The notes under the pieces: generated by a model
Told to the model about the DNA's origin: nothing
Databases searched by the model: none
Seen by the model: the letters and a program-made list of their open reading frames with translations, nothing else
Assembly (NCBI RefSeq): GCF_005048855.1
Contig: NZ_SUME01000001.1
Span: 496,001 to 560,000, forward strand
Reading direction: 5' to 3'
DNA: 64,000 bases
Source of the DNA: Sphingobacterium olei
GTDB taxonomy: Bacteria > Bacteroidota > Bacteroidia > Sphingobacteriales > Sphingobacteriaceae
Shown here: positions 54,255-63,285 of the stretch, piece after piece
How the letters are laid out: each line of letters starts with the position of its first letter
Position numbering within the stretch: position 1 is the stretch's first letter
Position numbers and translations under genes: made by a program

Positions 54255-54743
54255 TTAAATTACTTCCGCGTGGATTTTTGGATTGGTGTGCACTTCCTTA
54301 TTTCTGCAGTCTTCGCATACACCATACAAATTTAGCGAGTGATGTTTAATGTCAAACTTTAATAATTCACCCATCATACTTTGGATTTGGTGAATACGAG
54401 GATCACAAAATTCTACCACTTTATTACATTCTATGCAGATAATATGATCATGTTGTTTATAACCATAAGACTTCTCAAATTGTGCCATATTTCGCCCAAA
54501 CTGATGTTTGGTGACCAGGTCACAAGATACCAAAAGCTCCAATGTGTTGTAAACAGTGGCTCGGCTCACACGATATTTTTTATTTTTCATGTGGATATAC
54601 AGGGACTCCACATCGAAATGGTCTGTTCTTGAATAAATCTCTTCCAAAATAGCATAACGCTCTGGAGTCTTTCTTAAATTTTTGTTTTCTAAGTAAGCTT
54701 CAAAAATTTTTTTGACTGTTCCGTAATTTTCACCTTGATTCAT
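54255..54743 (-). CDS. Fur family metal-dependent repressor
   Basis: A 162-residue protein. The winged helix has [48 protein letters not shown] as one run of helices (residues about 20-68). The metal-sensing part has [17 protein letters not shown] and [14 protein letters not shown], so both CXXC zinc motifs are present. Whether it senses iron, zinc or peroxide is not clear from the sequence. It lies just downstream of the rsh gene on the same strand. Confidence 0.93.
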   Translation of the reverse strand: MNQGENYGTVKKIFEAYLENKNLRKTPERYAILEEIYSRTDHFDVESLYIHMKNKKYRVSRATVYNTLELLVSCDLVTKHQFGRNMAQFEKSYGYKQHDHIICIECNKVVEFCDPRIHQIQSMMGELLKFDIKHHSLNLYGVCEDCRNKEVHTNPKIHAEVI

Positions 54744-54821
54744 AGTTTTTATTACTCCTGAACAAATTTACCAATTTCTAATCTATTTTTTGCATTAATA
54801 TAAAATCTGATATTTAAATGA

Positions 54822-57029
54822 TTAATTTTCAGATTCATAACGTGTTACACTTGTAATACCTGTTACCTGCTTTAAATGCTTAATCAGATTGTCTAATTGC
54901 TCTGTATTATTCACATGTACCATGATATTTCCTTCAAAAATACCCTCATTACTGGATATGGATAAGGATCTAATATTCACTTTAAACTCTTGCGAAATGA
55001 CAGTAGTAAGTTGATTAACAAGCCCTACATCATCGATACCGATGATTCGTATCCCGGTCAAAAATGCGGTGTCATGTTGCGAAGAGGACCATTTTGCTTT
55101 CAATATCCGATAACCATAGTTAGCCATTAATTTGGACGCATTTGGGCATGATGTACGATGAATTTTTATACCATCATTGACCGTTAAAAAACCAAAAATA
55201 TCATCGCCGGGGATGGGGTTGCAACAAGGTGCTAATGTATAATCTATTTTTTGGTAATCATCACCGATTAGAATAGTGTCGACATCTTTCTTATTGATCT
55301 TTTCAACTAACCCCGAGATATGAGATGCAAACTGGTTATTTGTTACCTCAGGTAGTTTTTCGTTCGCTACATACTCCCTTAGATTTTTGATGTCAATTAC
55401 GCCCTTGGCAACGTTATAAAATAACTCTTGAGAACTTAGGAATTTGAAGTAATTGGCAATCTTATTGATGTTGTCTGTATTGTAGGTGATTTTTAAGGAT
55501 TTTAGTTTGCGTTCTAATATTTCTTTACCTTCCTCTGCAACACGTCTTTTTTCTTCCTTCAGTGAAGACCGGATCTTGCCCTTTGCTTTTGCCGTGATAA
55601 CAAAATTCAACCAATCTTCTTTTGGTGTTTGTTTACTGGAAGTGATAATTTCAACTTGGTCACCATTTTGCAAAGGGTGGCTTAGTGGGACTAATTTATG
55701 ATTCACTTTTGCTCCAATGCAGGTGGCTCCAATATCAGAGTGTATTTCAAAGGCAAAGTCTAAGGCTGTAGCTCCATTTGGCAATTGAATCAATGTGCCT
55801 TTAGGTGTAAAGATGAATATCTCATCAGAGAAGAGGTTCATCTTGAAATCATCCAAAAAATCCAATGCATTTGGCTCTGGGTTACCTAAGACATCTCTTA
55901 CTTTTTGAATCCATTGGTCCAATCCATTATCTGAATTAGACTCTTTGTACTTCCAGTGTGCGGCAAATCCTTTTTCAGCGATTTCGTTCATCCTCCGCGT
56001 ACGGATCTGTACTTCCACCCATTGTCCTCGAGGGCCCATTACTGTAGTATGTAGGGATTCATACCCATTTCCTTTGGGGGAAGATACCCAGTCGCGTAAA
56101 CGATCTGGATTTGGGCGATAAAGGTCTGTAATGATGGAATAAACCTTCCAACACTCCGTTTTTTCCTTATCAATATCGGTATCTATGATGACGCGAATAG
56201 CGAATAAATCGTATACTTCCTCAAACGGAATAGATTTTTTACGCATTTTGTTCCAGATAGAATGAATCGATTTTGGTCTACCGAATACATCTGCAGTAAT
56301 GCCCTGTTCTACCAATATTTCTTTCACCGGAGAAATAAAATCGGCAACGAATTTTTCTCTTTCCGCCTTCTTCTCATTTAATTTCTTCGCGATAAACTTA
56401 TACGTGTCCGGATCTGTATATTTCATGGAGAGATCTTCCAGTTCCGACTTGATGGCATAAAGTCCTAACCGGTGAGCTAAAGGAGCGTATAAATAGCTTG
56501 TTTCTGAGGCAATCTTCAACTGTTTGTGACGTGCCATAAACTCCATTGTACGCATGTTGTGCAAACGGTCGGCAAGCTTGATGAGGATTACGCGCACATC
56601 GTCGGCAAGCGTCAAGAGCATTTTTCGGAAATTTTCTGCCTGAATGGAGCTATTGGGATCAAATACGCCTGCAATTTTTGTTAGACCATCGATAATTCGA
56701 GCTACTTTTTTTCCAAATTGATCTTCTATGTCGCGGAGCGTCATATGGGTATCTTCTACCACGTCATGCAATAATGAACATACGATAGAAGTTGTTCCCA
56801 AGCCTATTTCTTCTGCCGCAATTTGGGCGACGGCAATAGGATGGTATATATAAGGTTCGCCGGATTTTCTGCGCATTTCGATATGGCTTTCCAAAGCCAG
56901 ATCGAAAGCCTTTCTGATCTCTTGCTTGTCACCCTTTTGTAGGGTGGGTTTGCATGCCCTTAATAAAGCTCTATATCTTTTACGAATTTCTTTGTTTTCC
57001 GCCTCAATATCAATCACATATTCTTCCAT
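54822..57029 (-). CDS. rsh: RelA/SpoT homologue, bifunctional (p)ppGpp synthetase/hydrolase
   Basis: A 735-residue full-length Rsh protein. The N-terminal HD hydrolase domain has HPIAVAQIAAEE and LLHDVVEDTHM (His-Asp motif) intact, so hydrolysis is expected. The synthetase domain has GRPKSIHSIWNKM, YDLFAIRVI and GYESLHTTVMGP. TGS (IFTPKGTLIQLPNGATALDFAFEIH) and zinc-finger/conserved-cysteine (LAPCCNPIPGDDIFGF) regions follow, with an ACT domain at the end. It sets (p)ppGpp levels in the stringent response. Confidence 0.96.
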   Translation of the reverse strand: MEEYVIDIEAENKEIRKRYRALLRACKPTLQKGDKQEIRKAFDLALESHIEMRRKSGEPYIYHPIAVAQIAAEEIGLGTTSIVCSLLHDVVEDTHMTLRDIEDQFGKKVARIIDGLTKIAGVFDPNSSIQAENFRKMLLTLADDVRVILIKLADRLHNMRTMEFMARHKQLKIASETSYLYAPLAHRLGLYAIKSELEDLSMKYTDPDTYKFIAKKLNEKKAEREKFVADFISPVKEILVEQGITADVFGRPKSIHSIWNKMRKKSIPFEEVYDLFAIRVIIDTDIDKEKTECWKVYSIITDLYRPNPDRLRDWVSSPKGNGYESLHTTVMGPRGQWVEVQIRTRRMNEIAEKGFAAHWKYKESNSDNGLDQWIQKVRDVLGNPEPNALDFLDDFKMNLFSDEIFIFTPKGTLIQLPNGATALDFAFEIHSDIGATCIGAKVNHKLVPLSHPLQNGDQVEIITSSKQTPKEDWLNFVITAKAKGKIRSSLKEEKRRVAEEGKEILERKLKSLKITYNTDNINKIANYFKFLSSQELFYNVAKGVIDIKNLREYVANEKLPEVTNNQFASHISGLVEKINKKDVDTILIGDDYQKIDYTLAPCCNPIPGDDIFGFLTVNDGIKIHRTSCPNASKLMANYGYRILKAKWSSSQHDTAFLTGIRIIGIDDVGLVNQLTTVISQEFKVNIRSLSISSNEGIFEGNIMVHVNNTEQLDNLIKHLKQVTGITSVTRYESEN

Positions 57030-57174
57030 AAAAACTATTTTCTTTTTTTCGTAATATCAGTGAATTTTACTAATTTTATTTAATGGTTTGAAGATAAGCT
57101 TTTGGGACTTATTATTAAACAAATAAAATTAAGAAATTTTAGTTTAATTTAAAAGGGTTTTCGCCGTTTTGTTG

Positions 57175-57816
57175 ATGAATAAATGTTTATATGCATTGCT
57201 TTTAATTGGTTATTGGGCATTCGGTTCAGAGAGCTATGGACAGACTTTGACTTTACCTCATTATGGAGCAGGGACACCCGAGACGGTTGAATTCTATACC
57301 ACGACAAAATTGGAGTCCGGCGAAATTGCTCCTTGGTTTCCGATTGAAGAAGTGGTAATCGTAGCCAATCGGATTTGGAAAAATGAAGAGCAACGTCAAA
57401 CCTATTTTAGACTGAAAAGAAATGTTTTACGGGTGCTTCCATATGCGATATACGCGCAAAAGAGATATGAAAAATTGGATAGGGATCTTGCGATGACTAA
57501 TTCCAAAAAAGAAGAAAGAAGGCTGATAAGGGCATGTGAGGATGAGATTAAGCAGAAAATAAATTCTGAAGTTAAAAATTTAACTATCTCTCAGGGTAAA
57601 ATTCTGATAAAATTAATAGAAAGGCAGACTGGTAATACCAGCTACGATCTGGTAAAAGATATGAAAGGGGGAGTGACTGCTTTTGTTTATCAAGGGGTCG
57701 CCCGTGTATTCGGTCATAATTTAAAAACCACTTTTGATCCAAAAGAAGATTTTGAAATAGAGAATATAATCCGCGAATATGAACGTGTAAGACCGATTAG
57801 TAATCAATATCAATAG
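57175..57816 (+). CDS. DUF4294 secreted protein
   Basis: 213 residues from ATG 57175 (a TTG two codons earlier is the alternative). A signal peptide ends near SYGQ. The domain shows PWFPIEEVVIVANRIWKNEEQRQTYFRLKRNVLRVLPYA, with KLIERQTGNTSYDLVKDMKGG and AFVYQGVARVFGHNLKTTFDP, the DUF4294 pattern. The function is unknown. It is 7 bases upstream of the glutathione peroxidase gene and probably co-transcribed. Confidence 0.88.
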   Translation: MNKCLYALLLIGYWAFGSESYGQTLTLPHYGAGTPETVEFYTTTKLESGEIAPWFPIEEVVIVANRIWKNEEQRQTYFRLKRNVLRVLPYAIYAQKRYEKLDRDLAMTNSKKEERRLIRACEDEIKQKINSEVKNLTISQGKILIKLIERQTGNTSYDLVKDMKGGVTAFVYQGVARVFGHNLKTTFDPKEDFEIENIIREYERVRPISNQYQ

Positions 57817-57823
57817 CATACAG

Positions 57824-58315
57824 ATGAAGACGATTTACGATTATAAGGTTCTTGAGTTCTCGGGTAACGAAAAATCTTTACTTGATTATACCGGTAAGGT
57901 GGTGCTTATTGTTAATACGGCAAGCAGATGTTATTTTAGAAAACAATTTAAAACGTTAGAAAAGCTTTATCTTAAGTACAAGGATCAGGGATTTGAGATA
58001 TTGGCATTTCCTTCTAATGATTTTCTTAATCAAGAACCGCGGACGGGACTCAACTTGGAAACATATTGTCGTCTAAATCAACAAATCTCTTTTCCTGTTT
58101 TCAAACGTATACATGTCAAAGGGGACTATGTTCATCCTTTATATAAATTCTTGCAGACAAAAGAATTAAATGGAAATATCAATGTGAAACCTTATTGGAA
58201 CTTTCATAAGTATCTAATTAACAAGAATGGAGAAGTCGTAGATTATTACTGTTCCTTTACCAATCCCATGTCCGATAAAATACAAAATCGTATTGAACAT
58301 TTGCTTTCCCAGTAA
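57824..58315 (+). CDS. Divergent glutathione peroxidase family protein
   Basis: 163 residues. The peroxidatic cysteine is kept in NTASRCYFRKQF (about residue 36) and the Trp-Asn pair in YWNFHKYL. The third motif, normally FPCNQF with the catalytic Gln, reads FPSNDFLNQEP, so Gln is replaced by Asp and the usual cysteine by Ser. Glycine after the first Cys is Tyr. The protein may therefore act by a different route, such as a one-cysteine thiol peroxidase, or be a low-activity variant. It is just upstream of bshB1, so bacillithiol may be the reductant (inference). Confidence 0.85.
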   Translation: MKTIYDYKVLEFSGNEKSLLDYTGKVVLIVNTASRCYFRKQFKTLEKLYLKYKDQGFEILAFPSNDFLNQEPRTGLNLETYCRLNQQISFPVFKRIHVKGDYVHPLYKFLQTKELNGNINVKPYWNFHKYLINKNGEVVDYYCSFTNPMSDKIQNRIEHLLSQ

Positions 58316-58330
58316 ATTGTCGGAATTCTG

Positions 58331-58338
58331 TACCTTTG
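58331..58338 (+). promoter_or_regulatory. -7 box of bshB1
   Basis: TACCTTTG matches TAnnTTTG, 16 bases before the ATG. It is in the 39-base gap after the peroxidase gene, so bshB1 has its own start point besides possible read-through. Confidence 0.5.
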
Positions 58339-58354
58339 TACAAATAATAAAAAG

Positions 58355-59074
58355 ATGATATTAGACTTAATGGTGATGACAGTACATCCAGACGATGCCG
58401 AGTTGGGCGCTGGAGGTACAATCGCTAAATATGTTGCAGAAGGAAAGAAAGTAGGTATTATAGATCTTACTCGTGGAGAATTAGGCACAAGAGGTACGGC
58501 GATTACGCGCGCAGAAGAAGCGAATGCCGCGGCGAAAATTTTAGGCGTTGAGGTGCGAGAGAACTTGGGCTTGCGCGATGGTTTTTTCTTAAATGAAGAA
58601 ACCTCTCAATTATCTATTATCCGTACACTGAGAAAATATCGTCCAGAGGTGATTATTACAAATGCTTGGGACGATCGCCACCCTGATCATGGCAGAGCTA
58701 GCAAACTGGTTAATGATGCTGTTTTTTTATCGGGTCTTCGACGTGTAGAAACGGAATTGGACGGCGTGACGCAAGAAGCTTTCCGACCAAGGTTACAGCT
58801 ACAGCTTATTCAAGATAAATATATCCAGCCTCACGTGATCTTAGATATATCCGATTATTGGAACATCAAAGAACAATCGATTTTAGCTTATAAAACACAG
58901 TTTAATGCTTCATCTGATGATGATGGTCCGAAGACATATATCTCCAATCCGGATTTTATGGAATATACAAGAGGTAGGGCGAGAGAGCTTGGCCGGAATA
59001 TACAGGTGAAATATGGGGAGGGGTTTACTGCGAGAAAATTATTGGGGGTAAAAGATTTGTTTGATCTTATCTAG
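58355..59074 (+). CDS. bshB1: Bacillithiol biosynthesis deacetylase BshB1
   Basis: A 239-residue LmbE-like zinc amidase that removes acetyl from GlcNAc-malate in bacillithiol synthesis. Zinc motifs HPDDAELGAGGT (residues about 11-22) and HPDHGRAS, with DLTRGELGTRG and LGLRDGFF, match the BshB1 subgroup of Bacteroidota. bshA and bshC are not in this window. Confidence 0.93.
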   Translation: MILDLMVMTVHPDDAELGAGGTIAKYVAEGKKVGIIDLTRGELGTRGTAITRAEEANAAAKILGVEVRENLGLRDGFFLNEETSQLSIIRTLRKYRPEVIITNAWDDRHPDHGRASKLVNDAVFLSGLRRVETELDGVTQEAFRPRLQLQLIQDKYIQPHVILDISDYWNIKEQSILAYKTQFNASSDDDGPKTYISNPDFMEYTRGRARELGRNIQVKYGEGFTARKLLGVKDLFDLI

Positions 59075-59099
59075 TGGTTATATTAAATGAGAAGACACT

Positions 59100-59342
59100 G
59101 TTTAAAAAGCAGGATTAAACTGCATACACATACATTGTCATTCTGGGCTTGCCGAAGAATCCGAAGGGCTCATGGAAGATAACCGAGCTTGCGAGCTCAG
59201 CACGGGTGATTTAAATACTTGATTTATAATCATAGTTTTTAAATCGTTATTCATTTGTGTTTGTATTAAACTACATGAATGATTGCTTCGCAATTCCTGC
59301 TGTAAAGATGATAAAAAATATAACGTTTAGCCTTTTTTAAAC
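59100..59342. repeat. MITE-like intergenic repeat unit
   Basis: A 243-base non-coding block has nearly matching inverted ends (GTTTAAAAAGC at 59100 and GTTTAAAAAAGGC on the other strand at 59342). Inside are GTCATTCTGGGCTTGCCGAAGAATC-type text (59137-59161) and ATTGC-TTC-GCAAT, both resembling a repeat known from Bacteroidota intergenic regions (recalled, not searched). A hairpin GAGCT-TGCG-AGCTC is at 59185-59198. ATTAAACTrCAT occurs at 59114 and again at 59265. Copy number cannot be judged here. Confidence 0.55.
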
Positions 59343-59353
59343 AACCTCTGCTT

Positions 59354-60337
59354 CTAATAATTTTTATCAAAATAACTTCTGATTGCATCTTCATCTTTTT
59401 TAATCTGAGTCTGAAGATCTTCTAAATTGTCAAATCGCTCGTCATGACGTACAAAATGCAAGAATTTAATGCGTAGCGTTTTTGAATAGAGATCATCTTT
59501 AAAATCCAAAAGATTCACTTCAATTTTACGGTTCATGCCGTCAACTGTAGGTCTAGTGCCTATATAACACATACCTTTAGCTAAGGCAATGGGTTCAGGA
59601 TGAAGATAATTGCCTGAACCTGTTGACGGAACTTTGGGATAAATCTCTACTTCGACGGCGTAAATACCATAAGCGGGAATAAGTTTATGGCTTTCATGTA
59701 CGTGTAGGTTAGCCGTTGGAAAACCGATTTGTCGGCCAATTTGATCACCCCTTACAATCGTACCAGTCAATTCAAATGGATATCCCAGATATTTATTAGC
59801 GGTATCAACATCACCTTTAATAAGTGCTTCACGAATACGAGTAGAGGATACGGCGACATCATCAATATCCTGTTCAGGAATTTGATCTACACCAAAATCA
59901 AATATTTCGGAAAAGTGAACTAAGTCTTTAATAGAACCGGTTCTATTCTTGCCAAAATGATGGTCATAGCCGATGATGATTTTTTTTGTACCTAATTTTC
60001 CGACCAATACATTTCGAATATATTCCTCTGGATTTTGATTGGAAAAGTCGCGTGTGAAAGGAGTAATAATTAAATGATCTAAACCCGCGAGAGCAAGACG
60101 ATGTGTCTTTTCCTCAATATCGTTAATGAGCTTTAAAGCTTCATCATCAGGGTTAATAATTAATCTCGGATGTGGAAAAAAGGTCAAAAGAACAGATTCT
60201 CCATTGTTTTCTCTCGCACAATCTACTAATTGTTTTAAAATCTTTTGGTGCCCAACATGCACGCCATCGAAAGTGCCTATGGTTACAATCGCATTCTCTA
60301 ACGTATTGAATTCTTCAAGATTTTTATATATTTTCAT
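59354..60337 (-). CDS. ribF: Bifunctional riboflavin kinase / FAD synthetase
   Basis: Makes FMN and then FAD from riboflavin. The 327-residue protein has the N-terminal nucleotidyltransferase half (GTFDGVHVGHQKIL, FFPHPR, STRIREALIKGD) and the C-terminal kinase half (RGDQIGRQIGFPTANL, IGTRPTVDG). Between strand AVEVEIYPK and GMCYIGTRPTV it carries about 20 extra residues (VPSTGSGNYLHPEPIALAK) that other RibF proteins, as I recall them, lack. It is the last gene of the ftsX-to-ribF run. Confidence 0.95.
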   Translation of the reverse strand: MKIYKNLEEFNTLENAIVTIGTFDGVHVGHQKILKQLVDCARENNGESVLLTFFPHPRLIINPDDEALKLINDIEEKTHRLALAGLDHLIITPFTRDFSNQNPEEYIRNVLVGKLGTKKIIIGYDHHFGKNRTGSIKDLVHFSEIFDFGVDQIPEQDIDDVAVSSTRIREALIKGDVDTANKYLGYPFELTGTIVRGDQIGRQIGFPTANLHVHESHKLIPAYGIYAVEVEIYPKVPSTGSGNYLHPEPIALAKGMCYIGTRPTVDGMNRKIEVNLLDFKDDLYSKTLRIKFLHFVRHDERFDNLEDLQTQIKKDEDAIRSYFDKNY

Positions 60338-60399
60338 CTATAAATTACTTTTTAAAATTGATGAAGCTAACATGAGCTATTTTTCATGCCCCTTTTCAA

Positions 60400-61116
60400 T
60401 TACAGCGCTTTTTGAGCTCTTATAGTTTGAATTAAATTTTCTAGATTCCAAGCATTGTCTACATGAAATTCGCCACTCATGGTACGACGCAAAGAGGAGA
60501 GGTGTGCACCGTTATGTAACGCTTTTCCAAAATCTTGTGCGATAGAACGTATATAAGTTCCCTTTGAACACTTAATCCTGAAGAACACCAATGGGAGTTC
60601 TATTTTCTCAATTTCAAACTCTTGTATAACTACTTTGCGGGATTTCAGTTCCACTTCTTCTCCTCGCCGTGCTTTTTCGTAGAGGCGTTCTCCGTTAATT
60701 TTAATTGCAGAATGAGCCGGTGGAAATTGATCTAGCTCTCCGATAAAAGATTGAGTTGCTTCTTTTATTTGTTCTTCCGTTAGGTGGCTGATATCAAATG
60801 TTTGATCGATTTCTGTTTCCAGATCATAGGATGGAGTCGTAGCTCCTAACGTAATTGTGCCAGTATATTCTTTGTCTTCCGCTTGAAACGAATCGATTTT
60901 TTTAGTGAATTTTCCTGTACAGATAATCAATAAACCTGTTGCTAGAGGATCTAGTGTGCCGGCATGACCTACTTTTAGTTTAAGAGGTTTTATGGTGTTT
61001 CTTAGTTTTCCCACCACATCGAAGCTCGTCCAGGTCAATGGCTTATCAACTAATAATACCTCCCCCTCTGCAAAAGAGAAAGCAGGTTCGTTTTTTTCTT
61101 CTTGAATGTTCTCCAT
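60400..61116 (-). CDS. truB: tRNA pseudouridine(55) synthase
   Basis: Makes pseudouridine 55 in the T-loop of tRNA. The 238-residue protein has the family block KVGHAGTLDPLATGLLIICTGK with the catalytic Asp (about residue 54), followed by PPAHSAIKINGERLYEKARRG and KCSKGTYIRSIAQDFGKAL. The C-terminal PUA-like extension is short, as in other Bacteroidota. Its start overlaps the uppP stop (TAATG). Confidence 0.96.
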   Translation of the reverse strand: MENIQEEKNEPAFSFAEGEVLLVDKPLTWTSFDVVGKLRNTIKPLKLKVGHAGTLDPLATGLLIICTGKFTKKIDSFQAEDKEYTGTITLGATTPSYDLETEIDQTFDISHLTEEQIKEATQSFIGELDQFPPAHSAIKINGERLYEKARRGEEVELKSRKVVIQEFEIEKIELPLVFFRIKCSKGTYIRSIAQDFGKALHNGAHLSSLRRTMSGEFHVDNAWNLENLIQTIRAQKAL

Positions 61117-61910
61117 TAAATCATTTGTAAGCTATGTCCGCTAAGCAGCATAACTATAATAATCAGCCCCAATACAATTCTATACCATCCAAAAGCCTTA
61201 AAACCATATTTCGTCAAGATATCAATAAACGTTTTGATAGCGATAATGGCAACGATAAATCCCACGATATTCCCTACAATAAGCAGGTTAATCTCCTCGT
61301 TACTTATCGTATTACCATCTTTAAAAAAATTGTAAAGCTTTACAAGTGATGCGCCAAGCATCATAGGTATCGCTAAGAAAAAGGAAAACTCCGCAGCTGC
61401 TTTACGTGTCAATTTTTGTGTCATACCGCCAACAATGGTACTTGCCGATCTCGAAGTGCCTGGAATCAACGCTAAACACTGGTAACAACCAATAATAAAG
61501 GCTTGTCTGAATGAAATGTCATCTGAATTGGCGATTTCTGGTTTGTTGAACCATTTATCGACGAAGAGCAAAATAACTCCACCTACGACCAGCATGACTG
61601 CTACCATTAACGGGCTTTCCAATAACGAATCGATAACATCATTGAATACCAAACCTAAGATAGAAGCCGGAATAGCTGCCACTACCAATTTATAATAGAA
61701 ATCTAACGATTTAAAAAAGCGTTTCCAGTATAATACCAGTACAGAAAGTATAGTGCCTAATTGAATGAATATGGTAAAAAGTTTTACGAAATCTGAAGGT
61801 TCCAAGCCCATTAGGGCTGTACCTATGATCATGTGCCCTGTAGAGGATACAGGTAAAAATTCTGTTAATCCTTCAATGATGGCTAAAATAATAGCCTCTA
61901 AATAACTCAT
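61116..61910 (-). CDS. uppP: Undecaprenyl-diphosphatase
   Basis: An inner-membrane enzyme that recycles the lipid carrier of cell-wall synthesis. The protein has 264 residues from ATG 61908-61910, chosen because it begins MSYLEAIILAIIEGLTEFLPVSSTGH, the standard start. The second motif PGTSRSASTIVGG is intact. About eight membrane segments are visible. It overlaps truB by one base and is 4 bases after DUF3098. Confidence 0.95.
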   Translation of the reverse strand: MSYLEAIILAIIEGLTEFLPVSSTGHMIIGTALMGLEPSDFVKLFTIFIQLGTILSVLVLYWKRFFKSLDFYYKLVVAAIPASILGLVFNDVIDSLLESPLMVAVMLVVGGVILLFVDKWFNKPEIANSDDISFRQAFIIGCYQCLALIPGTSRSASTIVGGMTQKLTRKAAAEFSFFLAIPMMLGASLVKLYNFFKDGNTISNEEINLLIVGNIVGFIVAIIAIKTFIDILTKYGFKAFGWYRIVLGLIIIVMLLSGHSLQMI

Positions 61911-61914
61911 TTTT

Positions 61915-62157
61915 TTAGATGTCTTTGTTCTTAGGTTTGTATAAAATTGCAACAAATCCAATTGCGAATCCGATAATAACAACTAAAGGAGCCAAAGTGA
62001 TTTTCGTAAAGCTATAGATATCCTCCGTTCCCATCATAAGTAGAAAACCCAGCGCAACGATCAGGATGCTGGTCAAAAATAAAATATAGTTAATCTTTTG
62101 AAATACAAATCCGGCGTATTTCTTTTCATTACTAGGTACTGTGTTTTTTAAAGCCAT
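61915..62157 (-). CDS. DUF3098 small membrane protein
   Basis: 80 residues from ATG 62155-62157. Two transmembrane helices (INYILFLTSILIVALGFLLMMG and LAPLVVIIGFAIGFVAILY) are separated by the loop TEDIYSFTKI. It is found beside ftsX and uppP in Bacteroidota, as here, and may assist cell-envelope assembly; the function is unproven. Confidence 0.9.
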   Translation of the reverse strand: MALKNTVPSNEKKYAGFVFQKINYILFLTSILIVALGFLLMMGTEDIYSFTKITLAPLVVIIGFAIGFVAILYKPKNKDI

Positions 62158-62176
62158 TTTCAATTTTTAATAGAAG

Positions 62177-63055
62177 TTAACGGTACAGACTATGTGATTT
62201 GGCGCGTAAGTATTTGGTCACTGCAAAATAAGTGCTTAAGCCTGAAATCAATATTCCTAATATGACGACGATCAGAAAGATCGCGCCAAACTCATACCAA
62301 TTGCGTAGAAAAACTAACTCAGGAATCTGTTTTTGAGCAAATTGTAATGTGAAAATCAACAATAAGATCGAAATCAGTGCTCCGATAAGACCGTGGATAA
62401 TTCCGTATAAAATGTAGGGTTTACGAATAAAATTTTTCGTAGCACCTATTAACTGCATGCTTTTTATTAAGAAACGCTGTGAGTATATTGCTAATCGAAT
62501 CGTATTATTAATTAAAGCAATTGCGATAATCAATAATATCACTGTAAAAGCGAGTACCACGATTCCGATTATTCGGATGTTCTTATTGACCATGTCAATT
62601 AGGGATTCTTGATATACGACCTCTTTAACGCGGCTACTTTTCGATATTTTCTCAATGAAAGGCTGGATGCTGTCCGTATTTGCATATTGTTCTTTCATGT
62701 AGATATCTATCGAAGGCAATAGTGGGTTGTGTCCAAGGTATTCTACAAAGTCTTCACCTAAATCTTCCTTGAGATTTTTAGCGGCCAGCTCTTTGCTCAC
62801 GTATTCGGTGCGTAATACATAAGGATCTTTTTCAAAATCCTTTTGTAGAGAAAGTACATCGCCCTCGTTTACATTGTCGTTTACAATAACATTTAAGACA
62901 ATATTTTCTTTTACGTATTTAGATAAGTTCTTTGCGTGTACAAGTATAAGTCCTAGTAAACCAGTCATTAATAAAACCAATGCAATACTGATTACAGTGG
63001 AAATATATACAGATTTTGTTTTTTTACGTGGTGAGCCTTGTTCTATTACTGACAT
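62177..63055 (-). CDS. ftsX: Cell division permease-like protein FtsX
   Basis: The membrane partner of FtsE, which controls septal peptidoglycan hydrolases. The 292-residue protein has an N-terminal cytosolic tail, a first transmembrane helix (VISIALVLLMTGLLGLILV) and an extracellular domain (residues about 45-165). Three further helices follow, with the MacB/FtsX block SMQLIGATKNFIRKPYILYGIIHGLIGA. ftsE is not next to it. It starts the minus-strand run that continues through DUF3098, uppP, truB and ribF. Confidence 0.93.
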   Translation of the reverse strand: MSVIEQGSPRKKTKSVYISTVISIALVLLMTGLLGLILVHAKNLSKYVKENIVLNVIVNDNVNEGDVLSLQKDFEKDPYVLRTEYVSKELAAKNLKEDLGEDFVEYLGHNPLLPSIDIYMKEQYANTDSIQPFIEKISKSSRVKEVVYQESLIDMVNKNIRIIGIVVLAFTVILLIIAIALINNTIRLAIYSQRFLIKSMQLIGATKNFIRKPYILYGIIHGLIGALISILLLIFTLQFAQKQIPELVFLRNWYEFGAIFLIVVILGILISGLSTYFAVTKYLRAKSHSLYR

Positions 63056-63285
63056 AAAGCTTTAAAATATATTTGATGCGAAAGTAATTAATAAAGATGA
63101 TTTTTTGAATATTAAATGTAATATCTTCAAATCGAAACTTAATAGACGATAACAGTAAAGTTTGATATCTCTCTAAGTTTTAACAACGAATATCCGAATT
63201 TATTGTCTAGAATAAAAAACTTTTATACTGTTTTTGTCTTAAAATCGCTAATTTCGCAACTCTTATACAATTCTTACTTAGGAAG

